Assembly: GCF_024138165.1 (NCBI RefSeq)
Contig: NZ_CP100000.1
Coordinates: 2,542,001-2,606,000 of the forward strand
DNA: 64,000 bases
Direction: 5' to 3'
Origin: Halorussus vallis
GTDB lineage: Archaea; Halobacteriota; Halobacteria; Halobacteriales; Haladaptataceae
Shown here: piece after piece, positions 1 to 7,928 of the stretch
Layout of the letters: the number at the start of each line of letters is the position of its first letter
Numbering within the stretch: position 1 is the stretch's first letter
Program-made: the position numbers and the translations under genes
The notes under the pieces: generated by a model
What the model was told of the DNA's origin: nothing
What the model saw: only the letters and a program-made list of their open reading frames with translations
The model's database searches: none

Positions 1-648
1 TGCGAGGCGCTTCGCGAGATCGGCGCCGCGCGTGAAGAAGTGCCCGGTCGCCGTGGGTACCCGGGTTACATGTACACCGACCTGGCCCAGCTCTACGAGC
101 GGGCGGGCCGCATCGAGGGTCGGGAAGGGTCGGTCACCCAGATTCCCATCCTCACGATGCCGGGTGACGACGACACGCACCCGATTCCGGACCTCACCGG
201 CTACATCACCGAGGGCCAGATCGTCGCCGACCGCGACCTCAACAGCCAGGGCATCGAACCGCCCATCAACGTGCTGCCGAGCCTCTCGCGGCTGATGGAC
301 GACGGTATCGGCGAGGGCTTCACCCGCGAGGACCACGCCGACGTCTCCGACCAGATGTACGCGGCGTACGCCGAGGGTGAAGACCTCCGCGACCTCGTGA
401 ACATCGTCGGCCGCGAGGCGCTCTCCGAGCGCGACAACAAGTACCTCGACTTCGCCGACCGATTCGAGGAGGAGTTCGTCGACCAGGGCTTCGAAACCGA
501 CCGCTCCATCGAAGAGACGCTCGACATCGGCTGGGACCTCCTCGGCATGCTGCCCAAGGAGGAACTCAACCGCGTCGACGAGGACTTCATCGAGAAGTAC
601 TACCCCGAAGGCGAGACCGAGACGGCCGAGGAAGTCGCGGCCGACTGA
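1..648 (+). CDS. atpB: A-type ATP synthase subunit B, C-terminal part (5' end outside window)
   Basis: Reading frame 1 is open from the first base and ends with TGA at 646-648, giving 215 visible residues of a subunit that is normally about 470 long. The segments [20 protein letters not shown] and [10 protein letters not shown] are typical of the nucleotide-binding but non-catalytic B subunit of archaeal A1Ao ATP synthase. With the catalytic A subunit it forms the cytoplasmic hexamer that makes ATP from the ion gradient. The tail is acidic ([13 protein letters not shown]), as expected in a halophile. Subunit D follows 150 bp downstream, so this is the end of the atp operon. The identification is secure; the start cannot be seen. 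Confidence 0.97.
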   Translation, partial: CEALREIGAAREEVPGRRGYPGYMYTDLAQLYERAGRIEGREGSVTQIPILTMPGDDDTHPIPDLTGYITEGQIVADRDLNSQGIEPPINVLPSLSRLMDDGIGEGFTREDHADVSDQMYAAYAEGEDLRDLVNIVGREALSERDNKYLDFADRFEEEFVDQGFETDRSIEETLDIGWDLLGMLPKEELNRVDEDFIEKYYPEGETETAEEVAAD

Positions 649-798
649 CGGTCGTTCGTCCTTCCGCTTTCTACTCGCTTTCTACTCACTTTCCTCCCGA
701 CACCAGCGGTCGCGCCGCTCGAAACGGCTCGTTTCCCGCGCTCTCGCCGCCGCCGACTGTAAAAGGTTAACCCCTTCGAGCCACAAACTCCCGACAAC

Positions 799-1497
799 AT
801 GGCCAAGGACGTCAAACCGACTCGGAAGAATCTGATGCAGATAGAGGACCGCATCGAACTCTCCGAGCGGGGTCACGACACGCTCGAGAAGAAGCGTGAC
901 GGCCTCATCATGGAGTTCATGGACATCCTCGACCAGGCCCAGGACGTGCGCTCGGACCTGGAAGCCGACTACGACCGCGCCCAGGAAACCATCAACATGG
1001 CCCGCGCGATGGAGGGCGACGTGGCGGTCCGCGGGGCTGCGGCCGCGCTGAAAGAGCACCCCGAGATCACCACCGAATCGAAGAACATCATGGGCGTCGT
1101 CGTGCCCCAGATCGAGTCGAGCAAGGTCAAGAAGGACCTCGACGAGCGAGGCTACGGCGTCCTCGGGACGAGCGCCCGCATCGACGAGGCCGCGGAAGCC
1201 TACGAGGAACTGCTGGAGAGCATCATCCTCGCCGCGGAGGTCGAAACCGCGATGAAGAAGATGCTCACCGAGATCGAGACGACCAAGCGCCGCGTCAACG
1301 CCCTAGAGTTCAAACTCCTGCCCGAACTCAACGAGAACAAGGAGTACATCGAGCAGAAACTCGAAGAGCAGGAGCGCGAGGAGATGTTCCGGCTGAAGAA
1401 GATCAAGGCCAAGAAGGAAGAGGAGGAGAAAGAGGAGCGCGAGGCCGCCGCCACCGAGGCCGCCGAGAGCGAGGAAGTCGTCACGGCCGACGACTGA
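799..1497 (+). CDS. atpD: A-type ATP synthase subunit D
   Basis: This 232-residue protein begins [19 protein letters not shown]. It is mostly two long charged helices, the expected coiled coil of the central-stalk subunit D that rotates inside the A3B3 head. The last 40 or so residues are a highly charged E/K-rich tail with an alanine-rich acidic end. The length is normal for archaea. It lies 150 bp after atpB on the same strand. A TGTAAAAGG stretch about 40 bp before the ATG could give it a promoter of its own. Function is assigned by family resemblance and position; confidence is high. Confidence 0.95.
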   Translation: MAKDVKPTRKNLMQIEDRIELSERGHDTLEKKRDGLIMEFMDILDQAQDVRSDLEADYDRAQETINMARAMEGDVAVRGAAAALKEHPEITTESKNIMGVVVPQIESSKVKKDLDERGYGVLGTSARIDEAAEAYEELLESIILAAEVETAMKKMLTEIETTKRRVNALEFKLLPELNENKEYIEQKLEEQEREEMFRLKKIKAKKEEEEKEEREAAATEAAESEEVVTADD

Positions 1498-1625
1498 TTC
1501 GCGCTCTCTCTCGTTCGTCGGATTCGCATCTCGAAGCCGCGTCTGCGCCACTGTTTCTCTCGCACCGTCGGCGACCATCGTCGACCGGTGATTCTATTTC
1601 GGGTCGAGCGGCCCTGCCGGCATCC

Positions 1626-2396
1626 TCACCGCCCGACGGTAGCGACGGCGACGCTTCCGTTCGGGGTGACGTAAACGAGTAGCTCCTGGGACGGCGGTTC
1701 GCCGACGGTCCAGTTTCGAGTCTTCGTCTCCCCTCGCTCCGGTTCGACTTCGACGCGGTAGGTCCCTCGTCGCACCGCGTCGTCGGTTTCCACGACGCCT
1801 CCAGCCGGCGGTACGGAGTAGTTCGTAGTTGTAGACGGGACTGCGGACGAATCGATACTCGCGATACGTATCGTCACGTTCGCGGTTTCCGAGGCGAAGT
1901 TGTAAGCCCGAAGCGATGCCGAGCCGTTTCGGGTGGAGGCGTTTCCGTCGGCGGGCGAGTCGGGAACGATATCGCGACCGAGTCTCCGATAGCCGGAGCT
2001 ACCGAATCGACCGATACGCTCGGTCGCAGTGTCGTTCACGAAGTACGCCGTCACCATGTGGGGGAGATCGAGGACGGAGTTTCCGCGGTCGACGGACGCC
2101 TCGCACGTGACGAGGCCGTAGAAGCCCCGTTCGGTACGGACGTCCATCGTCGCGTCGCAGAAGACGCTCGTCTCTGCGCCCGGTTCGTCTATCTCGTCCA
2201 TCAGGTACGCCTCTTCGTACTCGGTTACGTACTTCGCGACCGATTCGTTCGTTAGCGTCGACGGCTTGGTCGGATACGTCGTCTCCGCCGACGGTGTGAG
2301 AAACAGTGCGTAAGCGGCACTTCCGCCGCCTACCAGCAGGACGACGATTCCGATACAGACCGGGACGGCCCACCGCTGACGGAAGTCCGCTTTCAT
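1626..2396 (-). CDS. Predicted membrane-anchored exported protein, unknown function
   Basis: I do not recognise this protein (256 residues from the ATG at 2396). An ATG-less extension upstream to 2447 is open, but MKADFRQRW gives a normal N-terminus: a short basic region followed by one hydrophobic helix (about residues 10-33). The remainder is threonine/serine-rich and acidic, with several N-x-S/T sites and beta-rich segments. This fits an exported, membrane-anchored domain, perhaps immunoglobulin-like near the C-terminus (YRVEVEPERGETKTRNW). It converges on atpD, with 128 bp between stops, and diverges from the zinc protein at 2567. No pathway can be inferred from the neighbours. Confidence 0.72.
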   Translation of the reverse strand: MKADFRQRWAVPVCIGIVVLLVGGGSAAYALFLTPSAETTYPTKPSTLTNESVAKYVTEYEEAYLMDEIDEPGAETSVFCDATMDVRTERGFYGLVTCEASVDRGNSVLDLPHMVTAYFVNDTATERIGRFGSSGYRRLGRDIVPDSPADGNASTRNGSASLRAYNFASETANVTIRIASIDSSAVPSTTTNYSVPPAGGVVETDDAVRRGTYRVEVEPERGETKTRNWTVGEPPSQELLVYVTPNGSVAVATVGR

Positions 2397-2566
2397 ACTA
2401 TCGCATCCGATTCCTAACAAAAGAACGTTGTGACGGTTGCGGCCCAAATCACGACTCCGAATCCGTCCGACACCGTCGGAACCTACTCCCGTCCTGCCAC
2501 GACCCCGTCCTGTAACTACCGCCGTCCCACAACCACGTTTTTCTCGCTGGTGCTCGACCTTCCGGT

Positions 2567-2968
2567 ATGACCTGCTCCGAATGCGGCGGCGAGCGACTGC
2601 CGTTCGCCGTTCCCGAAGCGCTCCGGGAGTACCTCCGTGGCGACTCCCCGCACGTCGCGCTCTGTACGCGCTGTCTCACCCTCGACCCGGTCGGGGACGC
2701 ACCGGCCGAACTCCCCGACTTCACGACCATCAGCGACGCCTTCCCGGCCGACCGCGAGGCGGCCGCGGCGCTCGCGCTCGCGGTCGGCCTGCTGGCCGAC
2801 TCGCTCGCGCTCCACCGGAGCGAGATAGAGGCACTGCTCGAACGCGTCGAGCGTGCGGGCACCGACCCCCTACTGGCCATCGACCGCCTCGCGGGTGACC
2901 CGGGGCTGGACCCCGCCTTCGACTGGGACCGTCGCCAACCGCAACTCGAACAGTTGCTGTACGAATAG
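2567..2968 (+). CDS. Small conserved haloarchaeal zinc-ribbon-like protein (DUF6276-like)
   Basis: This is a 133-residue acidic protein. It opens with MTCSECGG and has a second CTRC pair about 30 residues later, so the four cysteines could bind one zinc ion. The rest is helical and leucine/alanine-rich, ending in DRRQPQLEQLLYE. From memory this layout matches the haloarchaeal family called DUF6276; the number should be checked. It stands alone, 69 bp before the predicted start of the nucleotidyltransferase gene and on the same strand, so co-transcription is possible. No enzymatic motif is visible. Confidence 0.8.
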   Translation: MTCSECGGERLPFAVPEALREYLRGDSPHVALCTRCLTLDPVGDAPAELPDFTTISDAFPADREAAAALALAVGLLADSLALHRSEIEALLERVERAGTDPLLAIDRLAGDPGLDPAFDWDRRQPQLEQLLYE

Positions 2969-3037
2969 TCCCACACCTCTCACCCGAACCCCGACGGTCG
3001 CGGTGTCTTTTTGCGACCGTCGTTCGTATCCCGAGAC

Positions 3038-3961
3038 GTGACCGACGTTCCGTGGGACTACGACGCCTTCCTCGACGATCTCGTCGCGTGGGCCGAACGG
3101 CGCGAGGACGTGCTGGCCGCGGTCGTCCTGGGTTCGCGCGCTCGGGACGCCGACCGCCCCGCCGACGAGTGGTCGGACCTCGACTGCCTGCTCGTGACGA
3201 CCGACCCGGACGGCTACCTCGCCGACGCCGACTGGCTGGCTGACCTGGGTGACGCCTGGCTCACCTTCCGGGAATCGACCGCGACCGGCGACCTGACCGA
3301 GCGCCGGGCGCTGTTCGCACCGGGCCTCGACGTCGACTTCGTGCCGGTGTCGGCCGACTCCCTCGAAGCGGTCGCGGCCGCGGGGAGCGACGTGCTGGCT
3401 CGCGGCTACCGCGTCGTCTACGACGAGACGGACGTCCGGACCGCACTCGCCGACGCGGTCGCGGCGTCGCAGACCTGCGACGCCGCGACCGACAATTTCT
3501 CGGACGATGGCGCCGCGACCGAGAAACGCGAGGCGTACCCCCTGCCCTCCGCCGAGGAGTTCCGCGAACGCCGAGCCGACTGCTGGTACCACGCGGTCTG
3601 GACCGCCAAGAAGCTCCGGCGCGGCGAAGTCTGGACCGCGAAGAGCTGTCTCGACGGCTACCTGAAGCGGGAGTGTCTCCTCCCGATGCTGGGCTGGCAC
3701 ACCCGCGCCCGTCACGGCCGCGAGCCGTGGTACGAGGGCCGATTCCTGGAGGAGTGGGCCGACGACCGCGCGCTCGCGGACCTCCGAGGAACGTTCGCCG
3801 ACTACGACGCCGAGGATTGCTGGCGGGCGCTGTTCGAGACGACCGACTGCTTCGAGTGGGTCGCCGACGAGGTGGCCGACGAACTTGGTTACGACCCCGA
3901 CCTGCGTGGCGAACGGCGCTCCCGGGACCTCCTCGCCGAACTCTACGACGGCCGAGAATAG
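3038..3961 (+). CDS. ANT(6)-like nucleotidyltransferase (aminoglycoside 6-adenylyltransferase family)
   Basis: The protein has 307 residues from the GTG at 3038; a TTG at 3011 is also in frame. The nucleotidyltransferase signature is visible as LGSRARDAD (GSR at residues 32-34) followed by WSDLDCLLV, whose Asp47 and Asp49 are the expected metal ligands. Length and overall pattern (VDFVPVS, WYHAVWTAKKLRRGE, LGYDPDLRGERR) fit the AadE/AadK family, which adenylylates streptomycin in bacteria. In an archaeon streptomycin is an unlikely natural target, so the true substrate is unknown. It converges on the phosphoesterase gene, with 14 bp between stops. The fold is confident; the substrate is not. 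Confidence 0.85.
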   Translation: MTDVPWDYDAFLDDLVAWAERREDVLAAVVLGSRARDADRPADEWSDLDCLLVTTDPDGYLADADWLADLGDAWLTFRESTATGDLTERRALFAPGLDVDFVPVSADSLEAVAAAGSDVLARGYRVVYDETDVRTALADAVAASQTCDAATDNFSDDGAATEKREAYPLPSAEEFRERRADCWYHAVWTAKKLRRGEVWTAKSCLDGYLKRECLLPMLGWHTRARHGREPWYEGRFLEEWADDRALADLRGTFADYDAEDCWRALFETTDCFEWVADEVADELGYDPDLRGERRSRDLLAELYDGRE

Positions 3962-3975
3962 CGGATGAACGCTTC

Positions 3976-5793
3976 CTACTGTCTGATGGCGAGGTCCGGG
4001 CCCTTGTCCATCGCCGCGAACCCGACCACCAGCGACTGCTGGCGTCCCGAGTCGCTCTGAAGCCGCGCGGTGAGCGTGTGGTCCGACCCCTTCTGCGAGG
4101 GCGACCCCGGTGAGAGGCCGAGTTTGGGCCGCGCGCCCCGCGGCCCGACCAGGAAGTTCACCCGGTCGAGTTCCCGCGAGTAGAACAACTGAAAGAGCGT
4201 CGGTTCGCCGTCGTCGAGCGAGGCGCCTTTGTGCGTCCTGACCTCGCCGCTCCCTCCCTGCCGGACGCCGCGGACCTCGCCGTCGTCGATGCGGTAGCCG
4301 ACGTAGTTGCTCTCGGGGTCGCCCCAGAGGAGTTCGACCGTGGCGTTCTGGACCGCTCGCGGGTGGACGTAACACCGCCAGACGCAGTTGGTCCAGCCGG
4401 CCGTCATCGGTTCGCTGGCGGCGTCGAACCCCCGGAGCTTCCGGAGGACCGCTCTCCCGCCGGAGCCGTCCACCGTCAGCTTCGCGCCGCGTTCGCCGAG
4501 TTCGACGCTTCCCCCGCCGGACGTCTCGGTGCCGAACCCGGCGATGGAGTCGAAGTGGGTCCGCCACCGGAGTCGCTTCCGGGCCGGCCGGAGGAACTCG
4601 TCCTCGGCGAACTGGGGCGTCCGCGCCCGTCCGTTGACCACGAACGTCTCGCGGGTGTCCGTGTCCGAGTAGGGCGCTTCCAGTCGGAGGTTGCCGTCGG
4701 GAAAGAGGTAGAGCTTCCCGTAGGGCGTGTAGTCGGCGTCCCACCGGAGGCGGTGGATCCACGGGACGAAGAAGTGCCGGAGGCCGTACCGGCGCTGTTC
4801 GCGCATCTGGTCGAAGAAGGCGGGCTGGTTCTTCTCGCTCGGCGGCGAACTGCTGTCGTGGTGGCAGTGGCCGAAGATGCAACACACCACGTTGTCGTAC
4901 CGGCTGAGAAGTCGTCCGACCTTGTCCTCGTTCTCGGCGTGGTCGTACTCCTGGCCGGTGCCGGCCGACAGCGGCAGGTGCGAGAGCACGACGACGGGCT
5001 TGCGCGTGGTCCGAAGCTCCCGGCGCAACCACTCGATCTGCTTCGGGAGGAACTTCGTGCGGACGTGGTCCGCCTCCGAGTAGCCGTTGTTCAACACGAG
5101 TATCTTCGCGACCGAGGCGTCGACGGCGTACCACGTCTCCTCGTGCTTCGAGATTCCCCAGGGCTCGTAGCTCCACTTTGTCCCCCACTCGGCGGCGTGC
5201 TGGTACTCGTGGTTGCCCCACACCATGTGGGTCGGGACCGAGAGGTCGTCTTCGATCAGGTGGCGGAGTTCGCGTATCTTCGCCCGCGAGCGCCGGCGGT
5301 TTCCCCACGCGGGCATCATGTCCCCCAGGAAGAACACCCGGTCGGGTCCCCACTCGTTCATCTCCGAAACGAACCGTTTCAGCTTCCGCTTGGTCCGCTC
5401 GGGTCCCACCGTGCCGAGACCAGGCGCATCGCCGGGATAGTGAGGGTCGGCGAGTAGACCGACTTTGACGGGTTCGACCGATAGCGACTCGGCCCTGAGC
5501 GACCGGAAGTTGCCCTCGGGAATCGGGTGGTCGGTCGTTCCGAGCGGAATCGCCGTCCAGCCGTCGCCGCCCTTCCTGAACTCGAACAGCCCCTGGTCGG
5601 TCACGCCGACGGCGGGCCGGACCTCCGGGTCGGGGAGTTCGTCTTTGGTCGGCCGCCGGTAGAACTGTTCGAACGCATCTTCGAGTTCGGGCACGTCCGC
5701 GATGGCGTTCTCGTCGACGGACGCAACGCTGCCGCCGAGCACGGCCGAGGCGCCGAGCGCCGCGAGCAGTTGGCGCCGCGAGAGCTCAGTCAC
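3976..5793 (-). CDS. Tat-exported calcineurin-like metallophosphoesterase
   Basis: The protein has 605 residues starting at GTG 5793. This start is preferred over the in-frame GTG at 5802 because GGAGGT lies 7 nt before it. The N-terminus SRRQLLAALGASAVLGG is a Tat signal. Metallophosphoesterase motifs follow in order: DPH (116-118), GD (157-158), GNHE (193-196), SHLPL (about 277) and GHCHHD (about 317). These are the ligands of a dinuclear metal centre. About 230 further residues look like a beta-sandwich domain. The enzyme should work outside the membrane; its substrate is not evident. Upstream lies a 600-bp gap containing structured repeats. Confidence 0.88.
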   Translation of the reverse strand: MTELSRRQLLAALGASAVLGGSVASVDENAIADVPELEDAFEQFYRRPTKDELPDPEVRPAVGVTDQGLFEFRKGGDGWTAIPLGTTDHPIPEGNFRSLRAESLSVEPVKVGLLADPHYPGDAPGLGTVGPERTKRKLKRFVSEMNEWGPDRVFFLGDMMPAWGNRRRSRAKIRELRHLIEDDLSVPTHMVWGNHEYQHAAEWGTKWSYEPWGISKHEETWYAVDASVAKILVLNNGYSEADHVRTKFLPKQIEWLRRELRTTRKPVVVLSHLPLSAGTGQEYDHAENEDKVGRLLSRYDNVVCCIFGHCHHDSSSPPSEKNQPAFFDQMREQRRYGLRHFFVPWIHRLRWDADYTPYGKLYLFPDGNLRLEAPYSDTDTRETFVVNGRARTPQFAEDEFLRPARKRLRWRTHFDSIAGFGTETSGGGSVELGERGAKLTVDGSGGRAVLRKLRGFDAASEPMTAGWTNCVWRCYVHPRAVQNATVELLWGDPESNYVGYRIDDGEVRGVRQGGSGEVRTHKGASLDDGEPTLFQLFYSRELDRVNFLVGPRGARPKLGLSPGSPSQKGSDHTLTARLQSDSGRQQSLVVGFAAMDKGPDLAIRQ

Positions 5794-5800
5794 GTTGACC

Positions 5801-5806
5801 ACCTCC
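5801..5806 (-). promoter_or_regulatory. Ribosome binding site that decides the phosphoesterase start
   Basis: On the minus strand GGAGGT lies 7 nt before GTG 5793. It matches the anti-Shine-Dalgarno end of archaeal 16S rRNA. The alternative in-frame GTG at 5802 overlaps this site and would leave no spacing, so 5793 is the better start. Confidence 0.65.
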
Positions 5807-6069
5807 GGAACGGAAAGGCCGGCGCAGCGCGTCGATTTCGGCAGGGCAGATAGAAGCTAGGCGAATCTCGGGGCGCGTGCCTGTCATCGGAACCTCTGGC
5901 ACCGAGCCTCTCCTTTGTTATTCGCTCGCGGAATCGAATTCGCGACCCGACGGAGCCGTCTCCCCCGATTCAATCGCGGACTTCCGGCGCGCAACGTCGA
6001 CTTCGAACCCGAAATCGGTCGTTGGTCCAACGCCTTCCTTCCGTGCGAATTTCGGAGCCACCTCCGGCA
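5807..6069. other. Intergenic region upstream of the phosphoesterase gene, no gene recognised
   Basis: No convincing coding sequence is seen here. Open frames on both strands encode arginine-rich peptides unlike the acidic proteins of this genome. The stretch should hold the promoter of the phosphoesterase gene on the minus strand, but no clear TATA-like box stands out. From 6070 onward the gap is occupied by the structured repeat described separately. Confidence 0.5.
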
Positions 6070-6102
6070 GGGCGCGGAGCGCCCGCACCAATCGCTGAAG
6101 AT

Positions 6103-6158
6103 GCGCTGACGCCGGGTCGCGACACGTCGCGACCCGGCGTCAGCGCGTGTCCTTTTTT
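6103..6158 (+). terminator. Perfect 21-bp hairpin followed by CCTTTTTT
   Basis: The arms 6103-6123 and 6126-6146 are exact reverse complements separated by two bases. GTGTCCTTTTTT follows at 6147-6158. This has the form of an intrinsic terminator for plus-strand transcripts, yet no coding gene on the plus strand lies upstream. Copy 2 at 32433-32469 keeps the same form, with paired base changes in both arms. It may therefore be the 3' end of a non-coding transcript. Confidence 0.6.
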
Positions 6159-6182
6159 GGTCTTCTCGTGAGCGAAGTCGTT

Positions 6183-6319
6183 CGAAAGGCGAAGCCTTTC
6201 GTGATGTCATCAGAAATCGGAGATTTCTGATTGCAAGCGGGAGCAGCGCTCCCGCAATGACGAGAGAGCTTCGCTCTCTCGAACCACGAACGAGAGCTCG
6301 TGGGAGCGGAGCTCCCACG
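6183..6319 (+). repeat. Array of five short perfect hairpins with C-NNN-G triloops
   Basis: Five different perfect stems follow one another. They are 6183-6201 (8 bp, loop GAA), 6209-6231 (10 bp, loop GGA), 6237-6255 (8 bp, loop AGC), 6261-6281 (9 bp, loop TTC) and 6299-6319 (9 bp, loop GGA). Stem sequences differ, but every loop is three bases closed by C and G. The whole array is absent from copy 2 of the surrounding element, so it looks inserted between GGTC and ATTTTTTCGAG. Confidence 0.8.
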
Positions 6320-6397
6320 GTGCAAATTTTTTCGAGAAGTGGTGGCTGATTCGCCGTCGGCGAGTCAGCGACCCGCCGAAGAAAAAAGGTGGGTTCT

Positions 6398-7639
6398 TTA
6401 GACGCCCGTCGAGTACCGCAGAATGCCGGCGACGCCGCCGAACGCCGACAGCAACTGGTCGCCCTTCTCGAAGTCGGTGGAGATGAACTTCGTCTCGGTG
6501 CCGCGCTGCTCGGCGATGTTGATGAGGAACTCGATGGCGTCCTCGCGCTCGACCATCTCGGCCTCGGAGCCGTCTTCGCAGGTGTGGGTCGGCGTCTCCT
6601 GGCGGCGGTCGATGAACTCGAACTCCTCTTTGTCGCCGCACTCGTAGCTGACGACGTCCTTGCGGAGGTCCTCGGAGATGAGCAGGCGGTCGACCGACCC
6701 CATCACGAGGTTCTTCCGGGTCGGCTCGAAGCCGTAGGTCGCCTTGTTGCCCTCGTGGAGCTGTTTGAAGAACTCCTCCATCTCCCGCTTGTCCTTCATC
6801 ACCTCGGCGTCGGCCAGCACGTCCTCGGCGTTGTCGACGAGGTCGTGGAGGCCCGACTCGTCGGTGTAGGCGACGTCGAACTTGCCCAGCACCTTCTGCT
6901 GAATCTCGTGGTGGAGGTAGTCGCCGTCGAGGAACTCGTCCTTGGTCGGCGAGGGGCCGCCGACGAGGATTCCGTCTATATTCCCGCGCTCGGGGACGAA
7001 CAGGTCGTTGGCCATCTCGGCGACCTCCTGGTAGAAGTTGTCGATGGCTTCGAGGCGCAGGCGGGCGAAACGCTGGGCGGACTGGCCACCTTTGCGCTGC
7101 TTGCCCGGCACCAGCGAGGACGCTGACTTGACCGGTTCGACGCGCTTGCCCTTCAGCCAGCCGACGTTCGCCTCGCGGCGGTCGAGGACGATGAGGCCGT
7201 AGAGGCCCTTGTCGGCCATCATGTCCTCCAGCGGGCCGGTCAGGAAGTTCGAGTCGCAGTGGTAGCGGAACGACTGGATGGGCTCGGGCGGACTCTCCAG
7301 GGTCTTGGTGACCATCTCGGTCCGGCCGCCGCCCGAGTCGATGGCGCCGCTGAAGATGACCATGCCGTTGTCCGGCGGGAAGGTGTCGTAGTAGCGCAGG
7401 CGGTCCTTGATGGAAGTCAGCGCGTCCTGGACGTTGGTCCGGGTCTGCTTGGACTTGATGTTGCTCGCCTCGCTGTGCTCCTGGGTGACGTGGGCGACTA
7501 CGTCGCTGATTTGTTTGTCTTCGGGGATGTAGATGGTGACGAGCTGGGTCCCGGAACCCTCGTACGAGTCGAGGTCCTCGATGACCTTCCGGAACTCGTA
7601 CTTCTTCCTGTCGGACTGCCCGTCCTCGTCGTCGCTCAT
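6398..7639 (-). CDS. prf1: Archaeal peptide chain release factor aRF1
   Basis: This 413-residue protein carries the stop-codon recognition motif NIKS at residues 60-63 and the peptidyl-hydrolysis motif GGQ at 184-186 (context PGKQRKGGQSAQRFARLR). It binds the ribosomal A site at all three stop codons and releases the finished chain, working with the aRF3/EF1A-type GTPase. A C-terminal zinc-ribbon-like segment is visible as YECG and THTCEDG. Length and domain order are normal for the archaeal class-I factor. It diverges from the MinD gene, with 289 bp between starts. Its 3' end abuts the structured element. Confidence 0.97.
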   Translation of the reverse strand: MSDDEDGQSDRKKYEFRKVIEDLDSYEGSGTQLVTIYIPEDKQISDVVAHVTQEHSEASNIKSKQTRTNVQDALTSIKDRLRYYDTFPPDNGMVIFSGAIDSGGGRTEMVTKTLESPPEPIQSFRYHCDSNFLTGPLEDMMADKGLYGLIVLDRREANVGWLKGKRVEPVKSASSLVPGKQRKGGQSAQRFARLRLEAIDNFYQEVAEMANDLFVPERGNIDGILVGGPSPTKDEFLDGDYLHHEIQQKVLGKFDVAYTDESGLHDLVDNAEDVLADAEVMKDKREMEEFFKQLHEGNKATYGFEPTRKNLVMGSVDRLLISEDLRKDVVSYECGDKEEFEFIDRRQETPTHTCEDGSEAEMVEREDAIEFLINIAEQRGTETKFISTDFEKGDQLLSAFGGVAGILRYSTGV

Positions 7640-7885
7640 TACGGTTATCTAGCCGTCCCAGACGGTAAGTAACCTACGACCTTACGGCAGGGCGTGACAG
7701 GGTCGCGCTACCGAGCGACGAGGCGGTGCTCGCGGTACCGCGCGACGAGGAAGCGAACCGCCGGAACCGTCGGAGCGTGGGAAATCACAGCCGACCGACC
7801 GGACGCCGACCGGCGCGCGTCGGGGACGCCGCGTCGTTCCCGAACGAGCCGGACGAACGCGGGAATCTGTCGCTTTGAACGGACT

Positions 7886-7895
7886 AATTTTATAT
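7886..7895 (+). promoter_or_regulatory. TATA-like box of the long-tailed MinD gene
   Basis: AATTTTATAT lies 33 nt before the ATG at 7929 in an otherwise GC-rich divergent intergenic region. The spacing suits a transcript with a very short leader, which is common in haloarchaea. Confidence 0.6.
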
Positions 7896-7928
7896 GTGTG
7901 TCATGGTTCGGTTGGGACAACGAGTATC

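Larger units (their letters stand above)
6070..6392 (+). repeat. Structured intergenic element, copy 1 (long hairpin + T6, hairpin array, conserved 3' hairpin)
   Basis: Read on the plus strand the element holds, in order: GGGCGC-GGA-GCGCCC (6070-6084); GAAGATGC; a perfect 21-bp inverted repeat (6103-6123 with 6126-6146); GTGTCCTTTTTTGGTC (6147-6162); an array of short hairpins (6183-6319); ATTTTTTCGAG; a conserved 11-bp hairpin (6345-6369); and GACCCG followed by GAAAAAAGG. Every part except the array recurs in inverted orientation at 32341-32526. It ends about 6 nt beyond the TAA of the convergent aRF1 gene, for which the minus-strand CCTTTTTTC would serve as a terminator. It could be a small RNA gene, a bidirectional terminator or a miniature mobile element. 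Confidence 0.75.

Noticed and set aside
6183-6319. CRISPR array
   Set aside because: The hairpins have different sequences and no constant repeat-spacer pattern, and no cas genes are near.
6070-6392. RNase P RNA or SRP RNA gene
   Set aside because: The conserved core sequences expected of these RNAs were not found. The second copy near carS also argues against a single-copy housekeeping RNA.
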